Assembly (NCBI GenBank): GCA_016204605.1
Contig: JACQKK010000045.1
Location: 1 to 36,284 of the forward strand
DNA length: 36,284 bases
Direction of reading: 5' to 3'
Source: Candidatus Lambdaproteobacteria bacterium
Lineage (GTDB): Bacteria; SAR324; JACQKK01
Every line of letters starts with the position of its first letter. Within the stretch, counting starts at the first letter, position 1. Made by a program: the position numbers and the translations under genes. This document shows, piece by piece, positions 1-7,487 of the stretch. The notes beneath the pieces were generated by a model. The model made no database searches, was not told the DNA's origin, and worked only from the letters and a program-made list of their open reading frames with translations.

Positions 1-594
1 GGCGGCGATGCCCAGGGCGTGCGCCGCGCGCGCCTCGTCGAGCCCGAGGATCACCGCCGAGGACGCGGCCGCCGCGAAGCGCACCAGCACCGAGGTGGGA
101 TGGAAGCCGCGGAACTGGAGCTGCCGCCCGAACAGCCGCCCGTTGTTGTCGCCGATGCGGGCCGCGGTCTCGAAGCCGGTGATGAACGCCGCCAGCGCGT
201 CGCGCGCCCCCGTGCCGTGATGGGCAGCCATGGCGAGGGTCGCCGCCCAGGTGGCGCCGCTGACGTGGACGTTGGCGTACGGATGGGTATCGTCGTAGTC
301 CATGGCGTGGGCGGCCGTGCCGTTCGCCAGCGCCGCCAGCGCCGGGGTCGTGGTGCCGCCCAGCAGCAGGGGTGCGCGACCCTTGCCGCCCCACGCCAGC
401 GCGGCCTTGCGCACGGACACGGCGACGGGGTCGCCCGTGGCGCCCAGGCCGCAGCCCAGCCAATCCACCAGGTACTTCTTGGCCTCCTCGACCACCTCAG
501 GCGCGTAGGCTCTCTGGGCCGTGGCGGCGATGAAGCGCGCCGCCGCCGTGCCGTTGGGCGAAGCACCTGCCTGCGCCGGGCTGTTGCCGCTCAT
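1..594 (-). CDS. MmgE/PrpD family protein (N-terminal 198 residues, runs off the window)
   Basis: This is the start of a MmgE/PrpD-family protein, the family that contains 2-methylcitrate dehydratase and cis-aconitate decarboxylase; many members act on unknown carboxylic acids in the cytoplasm. The frame is open from the ATG at 594 to the window edge, giving 198 of the usual ~450 residues. The family signature NGTAAHAMDYDDTH is visible near residue 96, followed by a Gly/Ala-rich helical region (HVSGATWAATLAMAAHHGTG) typical of the all-helical N-terminal domain. The start is supported by AGGAGA seven bases upstream. It lies downstream of, and in the same direction as, an LLM oxidoreductase and an alpha/beta hydrolase, which suggests a catabolic role. 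The family call is secure; the substrate cannot be inferred. Confidence 0.9.
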   Translation of the reverse strand, partial: MSGNSPAQAGASPNGTAAARFIAATAQRAYAPEVVEEAKKYLVDWLGCGLGATGDPVAVSVRKAALAWGGKGRAPLLLGGTTTPALAALANGTAAHAMDYDDTHPYANVHVSGATWAATLAMAAHHGTGARDALAAFITGFETAARIGDNNGRLFGRQLQFRGFHPTSVLVRFAAAASSAVILGLDEARAAHALGIAA

Positions 595-751
595 GGCTGC
601 ATCTCCTGTCAGGGGCGTTGGGGGGAACCCGTTGGGGGCAAGGCGCCGTCGTCGTCGTCATGCCCCCGCCCCAAGATTCCTGCGCCGATCCATGCGCTGT
701 GCCGCGCCGGCATCCCTGAGCGCTCGGGGCCGCGGCCGGGTCACCGCTCCC

Positions 752-765
752 GAGTGCCCGCACTC
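752..765. promoter_or_regulatory. Perfect palindrome (6-2-6), possible operator
   Basis: GAGTGC, two bases, then GCACTC form a perfect inverted repeat. It overlaps the candidate -10 element of the MmgE/PrpD promoter, where a repressor would typically bind. No regulator gene is adjacent, so the function is an inference. Confidence 0.25.
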
Positions 766-790
766 TATCCCCCCACCGGGGCGGAAGCAA
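762..790 (-). promoter_or_regulatory. Candidate sigma70-type promoter for the MmgE/PrpD gene
   Basis: Read on the minus strand, TTGCTT (785-790) is followed after 17 bases by TAGAGT (762-767), about 170 bases upstream of the ATG at 594. The match to consensus is modest: three of six bases in the -35 and four of six in the -10. The rest of the 595-868 interval shows no gene. Confidence 0.25.
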
Positions 791-868
791 CCGCGGGCGC
801 GCCATCCCGCCATGGCACCCGAGGCCGATCCCGAGGCGGGCAGCGCCGGCGCATCGCCTGCCGGGGCG

Positions 869-1927
869 CTACATTTTCGCGATGACCTTGCGCGCCACGT
901 CCTCGATCTGCCGGTACATCTTCTCGACGGGCGGGATGAACAGCATCTGGTTGAGCCCCTGCTTTTCCAGCGCGCGGAGCTGCTCGACGATCTCCTCCGG
1001 GTGACCCGCGACCGCGAACGTCCGCACCAGCTCGGGGGTTACGAAGCGGGCCTCTTCGGGGTCCAGATAGGCGTAGTGGCTCTCGTGCAGCTTCTGGTGG
1101 CGCACCGCTTCCGAGCGGCCCATGTGGAACTTCAGGTACTCCGCCCAGATCGGCCTGACGTAGGCGGGCGGCTCCATGCCGGATTCCTTCACCTTGTCGA
1201 CCAGGTAATGGACGTTCGCCATGATCGCCGCGCCCACCTCCGCCACCACGCGCTCGGAGGTCAGTGTCTCCCCCTGTTCGAGGATCACCAGGTTCACCAG
1301 CGCCGCGGTGTGGAACCCCTCCAGCGAGCGGCCCGCCCGTCCGGCGCCCGCCTTCGCATGGGCGAGGGCTTCGGGGATGGTTCCCCCGCGCGGCATGCCG
1401 GTGAGCAGCCCATCGCCCAGCTCGCCCGCCAGCGCCTGGGCCCTGGGGCCGAAGCCCGCCACGTAGAGCGGAATGTAGTGATCCACGTCGACGTAGTTGT
1501 ACTCGCGCATCTGGAAGCGGATGGGGTGGGTCACGCCGTTCAGGGTGTAATCCACCTCCTCGCCCCGGATCAGCGCGCGCACGACGCGCAGGTATTCCCC
1601 GAACGGCTTGGCGCGCATCGGGGGCTGCCCCATCATGCGCATGGCCGTGTTGCCGGTGCCCACCGACAGGAACGTGCGGCCGGGGGCGAGCCGGTTGATG
1701 GTGGCGATGCCGTTGGCCGTCACGGGCGCCAGCCGCAGCCCCGCCACCGCCACGCCCGGGCCGAGCTTGATCTTGCGGGTCTGCTGCGCCGCCAGCGCGA
1801 GCACGGCCCAGGGGTTGGAGCGGATCATCTGGCTGTCGGAGACCCAGCAGTGGGTGAAGCCGAGGTTCTCCGCGTGGACGATGTAGCCGATCTCATCGAT
1901 CTTCGAGGCGACGATGCCGAAATCCAT
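869..1927 (-). CDS. LLM-class (luciferase-like) flavin-dependent oxidoreductase
   Basis: The product is a 352-residue member of the bacterial luciferase/methylene-tetrahydromethanopterin reductase superfamily: TIM-barrel enzymes that use FMN or F420 to oxidise or reduce small molecules in the cytoplasm. The sequence shows the family pattern: an early strand with GFTHCWVSDSQ, then KIKLGPGVAVAG, LAPGRTFLSVGTGNTAM around residues 80-96, IPLYVAGFGPRAQALAGELGDGLL in the second half, and a C-terminal helical part with FAVAGHPEEIVEQLRAL. The open frame continues upstream without a stop, but the ATG at 1927 has GGGAGA six bases ahead and begins exactly where the family begins. It is preceded by an alpha/beta hydrolase in the same direction, 149 bp away. 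Whether it uses FMN or F420 cannot be decided from the sequence. Confidence 0.9.
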   Translation of the reverse strand: MDFGIVASKIDEIGYIVHAENLGFTHCWVSDSQMIRSNPWAVLALAAQQTRKIKLGPGVAVAGLRLAPVTANGIATINRLAPGRTFLSVGTGNTAMRMMGQPPMRAKPFGEYLRVVRALIRGEEVDYTLNGVTHPIRFQMREYNYVDVDHYIPLYVAGFGPRAQALAGELGDGLLTGMPRGGTIPEALAHAKAGAGRAGRSLEGFHTAALVNLVILEQGETLTSERVVAEVGAAIMANVHYLVDKVKESGMEPPAYVRPIWAEYLKFHMGRSEAVRHQKLHESHYAYLDPEEARFVTPELVRTFAVAGHPEEIVEQLRALEKQGLNQMLFIPPVEKMYRQIEDVARKVIAKM

Positions 1928-1945
1928 GGCCGATCTCCCGGGGGC

Positions 1946-2025
1946 TCGTGGGCGGAGCGCTTGGCGCCTGGGCGGGGCGCTCGGCTCCTGGGCGGGGCGC
2001 CTGGCTCGTGGGCGCGGCGCGAGGG
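1946..2025. repeat. Tandem repeat, four units of 20 bp
   Basis: Four consecutive 20-base units lie between the LLM oxidoreductase and the hydrolase gene (1946-1965, 1966-1985, 1986-2005, 2006-2025). Each contains the core TGGGCGGGGCGC or a one- to two-base variant, with conserved edges (unit starts TC.TG or GCCTG, unit ends GGC). The array ends about 20 bases before the LLM ribosome binding site. Confidence 0.8.
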
Positions 2026-2076
2026 TTGAAAGCATGGCCTGCGAGTGTCGCCGGGCGGCGGCTCTCGCATGCGGGC

Positions 2077-2889
2077 TCAGGCGGAATGCCAGTCCAGCAG
2101 CAGCCGGTTCACGATCTCGGGCTGCTCGTAGGCCGACCAATGGCCGGCAGCGGGCACCAAGGTGAACTTGATATCGGTGCGCATGGTCCGCACCAGCTCC
2201 ATCCGCTCGGGGATACTGGGATTGACCGTGCGGTCGTTCTCGCCCCAGATGATCTGCATCGGCGCCGTGATTTCGGGCAAGGTGCCGAAGATACGCCCGG
2301 AGCCACTCAGGTAGGCGTTGCGGAATCGGCCCCGGGCGAGATTGGCGGCGTGAAGGTCGATCGTGTCGTCGTCGATCTTGCCCGGATCGTAGAGCAACTG
2401 TTCGGCCAGGTTGTGACGGTGCACCTCGCGCACCTCCGCCTCGGTCATGGTGCGGCTGCGCTTGCGCAAATGGAACCTGGAGGTCTTGCCTCGAAACCAC
2501 CCGCTCGGCGAGATCAGGGACACCCGCAGCAGACGCGACTTCAGCCGCACCGCCACGCCGGTGCTGATGAAACCGCCAAAGGAGAAGCCGACGATGTGGA
2601 AGGGCGAGCCCGCGGGAAGCACCCGCTCGATGCCTCGACAGACGCCGGCCACGTAGTCGTCGAACGGTATGTGCGGAGCGACCGTGTCGGAATCGCCGCA
2701 ACCCGGCAGATCGGGCAGGTGCACCGTGAACCGCTGCGCCAGCGCCTCGACGTTCCGGCACCAGTGCGTCCAGGAGCCCGTGCCGCCGTGGAGCAGCACG
2801 ATATTGGGACCCGTCCCTTTGATGTGAAACACCATCTTGTGGCCCGGCTGGAACTCGGCCCACTCGACCCGATCGAACTCCACCGCCAT
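2077..2889 (-). CDS. Alpha/beta hydrolase
   Basis: This is a 270-residue alpha/beta-hydrolase-fold enzyme, probably a cytoplasmic esterase or C-C bond/amide hydrolase. The catalytic triad can be read directly: nucleophile Ser103 in GFSFGG, acid Asp219 in WGENDRT and His250 in AAGHWSAYEQP. The oxyanion motif LLHGGTGSW sits at residues 32-40. The length matches the family. The ATG at 2889 has no strong Shine-Dalgarno sequence, but the protein begins in the right place relative to the first strand. Its neighbours are the LLM oxidoreductase downstream and, beyond a repeat, a DUF4416 gene. Resemblance to meta-cleavage-product hydrolases is only general, so no substrate is assigned. Confidence 0.88.
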   Translation of the reverse strand: MAVEFDRVEWAEFQPGHKMVFHIKGTGPNIVLLHGGTGSWTHWCRNVEALAQRFTVHLPDLPGCGDSDTVAPHIPFDDYVAGVCRGIERVLPAGSPFHIVGFSFGGFISTGVAVRLKSRLLRVSLISPSGWFRGKTSRFHLRKRSRTMTEAEVREVHRHNLAEQLLYDPGKIDDDTIDLHAANLARGRFRNAYLSGSGRIFGTLPEITAPMQIIWGENDRTVNPSIPERMELVRTMRTDIKFTLVPAAGHWSAYEQPEIVNRLLLDWHSA

Positions 2890-2952
2890 ACGCGTCGCTC
2901 AACTGAATGGATGGGATAGGGCCCCGAACGCCATGGGACCAGCCGCCTGAGT

Positions 2953-2970
2953 GTACCCGCGGGCGGGTAC
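2953..2970. promoter_or_regulatory. Perfect 8-2-8 palindrome upstream of the hydrolase, possible operator
   Basis: GTACCCGC, two bases, then GCGGGTAC lie 64-81 bases ahead of the hydrolase ATG. On the minus strand a -10-like TATAAG (2994-2999) sits just upstream, so the palindrome would fall shortly after the transcription start. No good -35 accompanies it. It could be an operator for a dimeric regulator or simply a small hairpin. Confidence 0.3.
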
Positions 2971-3027
2971 GGTTCGGGACCTTACAGGCTCACCTTATAG
3001 CCACACGCTCCGCGTTTGGCCAGCCCG

Positions 3028-3154
3028 CCCCCTCACCCCGGCGCCTTCGGCGCCACCCCTCTCCCGCTGCCGGGAGAGGGGATCGTGTGCCGAGGTCGCG
3101 CGCAGAGGCCCCCCTCTCCCCGGAGCGGGAGAGGGGTGGGGGTGAGGGGGCGCC
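3028..3154. repeat. Intergenic palindromic repeat (family A, copy 1)
   Basis: Two hairpins lie between inverted outer edges (CCCTCACCCC on the left, GGGGGTGAGGGGG on the right). The first hairpin has 11-bp arms at 3056-3066 and 3071-3081; the second has 10-bp arms at 3111-3120 and 3127-3136 (CCCCTCTCCC/GGGAGAGGGG). The same architecture recurs at five other intergenic sites in this window. Confidence 0.85.
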
Positions 3155-3172
3155 GTGGTGTGGCGGCCCGAG

Positions 3173-3754
3173 CTACTCGGTGCCCGACCGCGCCAGCGCA
3201 AGCCGGTCGGCGAGCTGAGCCTTGTAGCGGCGGCGGATGCGCAGCAGCTCGGCATCGTAGCGGCGCTGCCTGAAGTCGGGGAAGCTCCACGGCAACGGCT
3301 GGAACCGCCCTTTCTCGTACATCAGGGTGAGATCGGCCCAGACGCCGCGGCCCAGGTAGACCTTGTTGCCGCGCCCCTTGAAGGAGGCCAGCACGAGCTT
3401 GCAGGCATCCAGGTAGCCGATGTCGATGTTCACCGTCCGCTTGCCGCCGAGCCGCAGCGCGTCCTCGATCCCGGCGGCAGCCCGCTTGTATCCCGCCAGC
3501 TCGCCCGGATCGACCAGCGCCTCGAAGGACACCAGCGTCCGCGTGAGGCCGCCGCCCATCTCCGCGCGGTAGTAGTCGGTGAGCTCGAAGGGGTGGGCGG
3601 CGCCCCGCAGGTCCACCAGCGAGAAGCGCTGCTGGAGCAGCCGCAGCGCGGCCTCCAGCCGGGCCTCCTCCCGGTACAGGATGGCCGCGAGCAGCTTCAC
3701 GGGCGGAGGCTCGGGGCGGGAGCCGGCCTCGCGGGGCAGCGGCGTATCGCTCAT
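3173..3754 (-). CDS. DUF4416 family protein
   Basis: This 193-residue protein matches the DUF4416 family, which has no established function (some entries carry an unsupported 'GTP-binding' label). Recognisable conserved blocks are PFELTDYYRAEMGGGL, LVSFEALVDPGELAGYK, RTVNIDIGYLDACKLVLAS, KVYLGRGVWADLTL and PLPWSFPDFRQ. The frame extends upstream to a TTG at 3826, but that extension is Ala/Pro/Arg-rich and unlike the family, so the ATG at 3754 is preferred; no convincing Shine-Dalgarno sequence is visible. It is 138 bp downstream of the acyl-CoA dehydrogenase pair in the same direction. In other genomes the family is not tied to fatty acid metabolism, so the linkage here may be incidental. Confidence 0.85.
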   Translation of the reverse strand: MSDTPLPREAGSRPEPPPVKLLAAILYREEARLEAALRLLQQRFSLVDLRGAAHPFELTDYYRAEMGGGLTRTLVSFEALVDPGELAGYKRAAAGIEDALRLGGKRTVNIDIGYLDACKLVLASFKGRGNKVYLGRGVWADLTLMYEKGRFQPLPWSFPDFRQRRYDAELLRIRRRYKAQLADRLALARSGTE

Positions 3755-3892
3755 CGGGGCGGTACCGGCGGCGCGACCCGGCGGCGCCCCGGCAGGCGTC
3801 GCCCCGCGCGGGCGAGGCGATCGCAAGCAGATCCGGCGGCGAGGGTTTCCATGGGGGCTCTGGCTTGGGCGGCGGGGCCGGTGACCCCAGCG

Positions 3893-5110
3893 CTACGGCC
3901 GTGCCGGCTTGCCCTCGTCCGGCAGGCCCAGCACGCGCTTGGCGATCACGTTGCGGTGCACCTCCGAGGTGCCCCCGGCGATGGTCACCGAGGGCACGTT
4001 GGCGGAGAACGCCCCCAGCTCGACCGTCTCGCGCGGAAACGGCGCCCCTTCCCAGAGCACCCCCAGCGGCCCCAGAGCCTGCTGGTGCAGGGCGACCAGG
4101 CGCTGCACCAGCTCCGAGCCGTACAGCTTGAGCAGCATCGTCTCCGGTCCGGGGTTGAGGCCCCTGGCCACCTGCGCCAGGTAACGCATCCGGGTCAGGG
4201 CCAGGCTCTCCGCGTCCATTTCGAGCTGGGCCACCTGGCGCCGCAGCGCCGGATCGTCCCAGAGCGCGCCTGGCCCGCCCAAGGGCGCCTCCCGCGCGGC
4301 GCGGCGCAGGTTGCCAATGGCCGTGGCGATGTAGTGGGGGTTGGCCAGCGAGGTCGTGAAGCGCTCGTAGCCGAGCAGGGCCTTGGCCACCGTCCAGCCC
4401 TTGTTCATCTCGCCGACCAGGTTCTCGCGGGGGACGAACACGTTCTCGTAGAACGTCTCGTTGAAGTGGTGGTGGCCATCGATGGTGACGATCGGGCGGA
4501 TCGTGATCCCCGGCGAGTGGCGATCCACCAGCAGAAAGCTGATGCCGTTCTGCTTGGGCCGGGCGGCGGGGTCCGTGCGGGCCAGCAGGAAGATCCAGTC
4601 GGCGAAGTGCGCCCGCGAGGTCCAGATCTTCTGCCCGTTCAAGCGGAAGCCCCCCTCGATGGGCTCCGCGCGCAAGGCGAGGCTGGCCAGGTCGGAGCCG
4701 GCGCCCGGCTCCGAGTAGCCCTGCGCCCAGATGATCTTGCGGTTGAGGGTGGGCGGCAGGAAGCGCTGTTTCTGCTCCTCGGTGCCGAAGCGCATCAGGA
4801 TCGGCCCGACCATGGTGATGCCCTGGAGGTTGCGGTAGGGCGGGATGCCCGCCAGGGCCATCTCCTCATCCAGGATCACCATCTGCATGGTATCGAACTC
4901 CGCCCCGCCGTAGCGCTTGGGCCAGCTCGGGGCAAGCCAGCCTTTCTTCGCCAGCGCCGCTTCCAGGGGTGCCACCTGCTCGCGGGACATGCCCGGGCCG
5001 GTGAAGATGCCGAGGGGCTGGCGCTTCACGCTGGGGGGCACCGTGGTTTCGATCCACTCCCGCACCTCCTGGCGGAAGCGGGCGTACTGGGGAGAATCGG
5101 CATGGCTCAC
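3893..5110 (-). CDS. Acyl-CoA dehydrogenase (second of a tandem pair)
   Basis: This 405-residue FAD-dependent acyl-CoA dehydrogenase would introduce an alpha-beta double bond into an acyl-CoA in the cytoplasm, passing electrons to ETF. The N-terminal helical domain is followed by the FAD/substrate segment QGYSEPGAGSDLASLALRA near residue 131, NGQKIWTSRAHFADW, and a C-terminal IAGGTSEVHRNVIAKRVLGLP. At the place where MCAD has its catalytic Glu (YEGTS), this protein has Gly (AGGTS). The Glu in LLGYERF, which aligns roughly with the helix-G base of isovaleryl-CoA dehydrogenase, is a plausible replacement. GGGAG lies eight bases ahead of the ATG. It follows its paralogue after 14 bp and is almost certainly cotranscribed with it. 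Confidence 0.93.
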   Translation of the reverse strand: MSHADSPQYARFRQEVREWIETTVPPSVKRQPLGIFTGPGMSREQVAPLEAALAKKGWLAPSWPKRYGGAEFDTMQMVILDEEMALAGIPPYRNLQGITMVGPILMRFGTEEQKQRFLPPTLNRKIIWAQGYSEPGAGSDLASLALRAEPIEGGFRLNGQKIWTSRAHFADWIFLLARTDPAARPKQNGISFLLVDRHSPGITIRPIVTIDGHHHFNETFYENVFVPRENLVGEMNKGWTVAKALLGYERFTTSLANPHYIATAIGNLRRAAREAPLGGPGALWDDPALRRQVAQLEMDAESLALTRMRYLAQVARGLNPGPETMLLKLYGSELVQRLVALHQQALGPLGVLWEGAPFPRETVELGAFSANVPSVTIAGGTSEVHRNVIAKRVLGLPDEGKPARP

Positions 5111-5124
5111 GGCTCGGGCTCCCT

Positions 5125-6342
5125 TCAGGCCCTGGCGGCCCTGCCCTCGTCGGGCAGCTCCAGGATGCGTTTGGCGATGATGTTGCGGTGGATTTCCGAG
5201 GTGCCCCCGCCGATGGTCAGGTGGCGGATATGGGCATCGTGCTTGCCGGCCTCCACGATATCGTGGCGGAAAGGCGCGCCGTCCCAGAGCGCGCCGCAGG
5301 GGCCCAGCACCTGCGCGTGCAGCTCGACCACCCGCTGGAACAGCTCCCCGCCGTAGAGCTTGAAGATCATGGTGGCCGGCCCGGGCGGCTCGCCGCGCCG
5401 CAGCACGGAGAGGTAGCGCAGCCGCGTCTGGCGCATGGCCTCGGCATCGAGCTCGAGCCGGGCGACCCGCCTCCGCAGGCCGGGATCGTCCCAGAGCACG
5501 CCGCCCAGGCCGTCGCCGGTCTCCCGCGCGGCCTGCCTGACGTGGGCGATCGCATCGGCGATCACCACCGGGTTGGCGAAGTGCAGCGTGAGCCGCTCAT
5601 AGCCCAGCAGGGCCTTGGCGATGGTCCAGCCCTCGTTGAGCGGGCCCACCAGGTTCTGCCGGGGCACGAACACGTTCTCGAAGAAGGTCTGGTTGAAGTG
5701 GTGGAACCCGTCCATGGTGATCAGCGGCCGCACGACGATCCCCGGCGAGCGCCGATCCACCAGCAGGAAGCTGATCCCCTTCTGGCGCGGCCGCGCCTGG
5801 GGGTCGGTACGCGCGAGCAGGAACAGGTAGTCGGCGAAGTGCGCCCGCGAGTTCCAGATCTTCTGGCCATTGAGCACGAAGCCGCCCTCGACCACCTCGC
5901 CCCGCAAGGCAAGCGACGCCAGATCGGAGCCGGCGCCCGGCTCGGAGTAGCCCTGCGACCAGAGCATCTCCCGCCGCAGCGTGGGACCGAGGAAGCGCGC
6001 CCGCTGCTCCTCGGTGCCCCAGCGGATCAAGATCGGCCCCAGCATGTTGATCCCGTTCAGGTTCCGGTAGGGCGGGATGCCGGCCAGCACCATCTCCTCT
6101 TCGAGGATCACCAGGCGCTGGGCATCGAACTCGGCCCCGCCGTATGCCTTGGGCCAGAGCGGCGCGAGCCAGCCCTTCACGGCCAGCGCGTCTTCGAGCG
6201 GCTTCATCTGCTGCGGGGTGGGACCCGGGCCGGTGACGATGCCCAGGCGCCAGCCCTTGATGGAGGGCGGCACCGTGGTCTCGATCCACTCGCGCACCTC
6301 GGCGCGGAAGCGAACGTACTCGGGGGCTTCTGCCAGATGCAT
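5125..6342 (-). CDS. Acyl-CoA dehydrogenase (first of a tandem pair)
   Basis: This 405-residue acyl-CoA dehydrogenase is exactly the same length as the next gene and clearly paralogous to it throughout (for example EVREWIETTVPPS, GYSEPGAGSDLASLALRG and GGGTSEIHRNIIAKRI are shared almost unchanged). It should bind FAD and an acyl-CoA and donate electrons to ETF. As in its partner, the usual catalytic Glu before GTS is Gly, and a Glu in LLGYERL may serve as base. The pair could be two homodimeric enzymes of different specificity or subunits of a heteromer, as known for some steroid and dicarboxylate acyl-CoA dehydrogenases. The region upstream (6343-6513) has no recognisable promoter. Confidence 0.93.
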   Translation of the reverse strand: MHLAEAPEYVRFRAEVREWIETTVPPSIKGWRLGIVTGPGPTPQQMKPLEDALAVKGWLAPLWPKAYGGAEFDAQRLVILEEEMVLAGIPPYRNLNGINMLGPILIRWGTEEQRARFLGPTLRREMLWSQGYSEPGAGSDLASLALRGEVVEGGFVLNGQKIWNSRAHFADYLFLLARTDPQARPRQKGISFLLVDRRSPGIVVRPLITMDGFHHFNQTFFENVFVPRQNLVGPLNEGWTIAKALLGYERLTLHFANPVVIADAIAHVRQAARETGDGLGGVLWDDPGLRRRVARLELDAEAMRQTRLRYLSVLRRGEPPGPATMIFKLYGGELFQRVVELHAQVLGPCGALWDGAPFRHDIVEAGKHDAHIRHLTIGGGTSEIHRNIIAKRILELPDEGRAARA

Positions 6343-6813
6343 AGCCAGGTGCCTGCCGGAGTCAGGGGGACTAAAGGTTCAAGGTCGGGCACTGGACCCT
6401 GGTGGAGCGGTGGCCGGTCACGCTCCGAACACACCAACCACATCCGGCGGATTTTCTCAACGAGGAGGGCGGCAGAGTAGTGACTCCGTTCGGCGGGAAT
6501 CGTGCCATCATCGGCGCAGCCTCACCCCCGCCGCTGACGCGGCTGCCCCCTCTCCTGGGGGAGAGGGGGCGATCTGCAATCCGCCCCGGCGGCTGATCCG
6601 GGGCTCCCTCCCTCTCCTCCAGGAGAGGGAGGGCCGGGGAGGGTGAGGCCGCCGGCACCAGCTCCTACGTTCAAACTCATCCCCTGGCGGCGGGCGCGCC
6701 GCAGGGGGGCGCGGCGTGTTATGCTTCCGGTCGATCCGGCGCGCGACCCTCCCCGGCGGAACCGTCGGCCGGAAAGCCGTCGCCGCACTCGCCCATCGGA
6801 CGCGAGCCGCTCC
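6343..6813. other. Gene-free interval between acyl-CoA dehydrogenase and MntA genes
   Basis: This interval separates divergent genes. It contains one copy of the family A palindromic repeat (6517-6653) and otherwise GC-rich sequence. No open frame with coding character and no convincing promoter were found on either strand. Confidence 0.6.
6517..6653. repeat. Intergenic palindromic repeat (family A, copy 2)
   Basis: The outer inverted edges are GCCTCACCC and GGGTGAGGC. Inside are two hairpins: 10-bp arms at 6546-6555/6560-6569 (CCCCCTCTCC/GGAGAGGGGG) and 13-bp arms at 6606-6618/6621-6633. The layout is the same as copy 1, with different loop and spacer sequence, so selection appears to act on structure. 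Confidence 0.85.
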
Positions 6814-7122
6814 ATGCACCCGTTCGTCGAAGAGAAGCTGCCGCAGGTGATCGAGCTGTGCCGCCGCCACCACGTGGCCCGGCTGGAGCTGTTCGGCTCC
6901 GCCGCCACCGGCCGCTTCGATCCAGAGTCGAGCGACATCGACTTCCTGCTCGAGTATCTGCCGGAGGCAAAGCGCGACTATCCCGATGTCTACTTCGACC
7001 TGAAGGCGGACTTGGAGACGCTGTTCCGCCGCCCCGTCGATCTTGTGATGATCAACGCCATCCGCAACCCGTATTTCCGCCGGGAAATAGAGCAGACCCG
7101 TGTCCGTCTCTACGCCGCATAG
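6814..7122 (+). CDS. mntA: MntA-type minimal nucleotidyltransferase antitoxin
   Basis: This 102-residue protein of the minimal nucleotidyltransferase (MNT) family carries the active-site pattern LFGSAATG (Gly28-Ser29), Asp41-Ile-Asp43 and a third acidic residue in VDLVMI (Asp76). In studied MNT/HEPN pairs the antitoxin neutralises the HEPN ribonuclease by adding AMP to its active-site tyrosine. The frame is open upstream, but the preceding part is Arg/Pro-rich and non-homologous, so the ATG at 6814 is chosen. It overlaps the HepT gene by 23 bases, which fixes the pair as one transcription unit. No GC shift marks the pair as recent. The family assignment is firm; antitoxin activity is inferred from the partner. 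Confidence 0.88.
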   Translation: MHPFVEEKLPQVIELCRRHHVARLELFGSAATGRFDPESSDIDFLLEYLPEAKRDYPDVYFDLKADLETLFRRPVDLVMINAIRNPYFRREIEQTRVRLYAA

Positions 7123-7465
7123 CGTTTCAAAACTGCTGGAGGATATCCTGGCGGCCGGGCTGGCAATCCAGCACCACGCCGGGGGCATGTCCGAAGCCGG
7201 CTACCTCACCAGCAAGACGGTCCGGCGCGCGGTCGAACGGGAATTCGAGATCATCGGGGAGGCGCTGCGGCGCTTGGCGGCGAGCCACCCGGAGACCTTT
7301 CGTCGCATCACCTTCGCGACCCAGATCGTGTCGTTCCGGAACGTCCTCGCTCACGGCTACGACCTGGTCGAGGACCAGCTCGTGTGGAGCATTGCCGAGA
7401 AGCGACTGCCGGCATTGCTGGACGAAGTCCGCACCCTGCTGGCCGAGGAGGAGGCCCGGCGCTGA
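7100..7465 (+). CDS. hepT: HepT-type HEPN ribonuclease toxin
   Basis: This 121-residue HEPN-domain protein is the toxin of the MntA/HepT module; relatives cleave RNA and halt growth. The defining RX4HXY motif is present as RNVLAHGY (Arg80, His85, Tyr87); Tyr87 would be the AMPylation target. The N-terminal helix LLEDILAAGLAI and the helix EREFEIIGEALRRL are typical of the family. The start is GTG at 7100, inside the end of mntA. A later ATG (7187) would remove the conserved first helix, so GTG is preferred. All catalytic residues are intact, so the module looks functional. Its end lies 22 bases from the end of the convergent 1227-residue gene. Confidence 0.88.
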   Translation: MSVSTPHSVSKLLEDILAAGLAIQHHAGGMSEAGYLTSKTVRRAVEREFEIIGEALRRLAASHPETFRRITFATQIVSFRNVLAHGYDLVEDQLVWSIAEKRLPALLDEVRTLLAEEEARR

Positions 7466-7487
7466 TGCCCTTTCCCGCCCCGCCGCC

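Noticed and set aside
3028..3154. Clustered palindromes that might suggest a CRISPR array
   Set aside because: The hairpin units are not equally spaced, there are only two per site, spacers are not uniform, and no cas gene is nearby.
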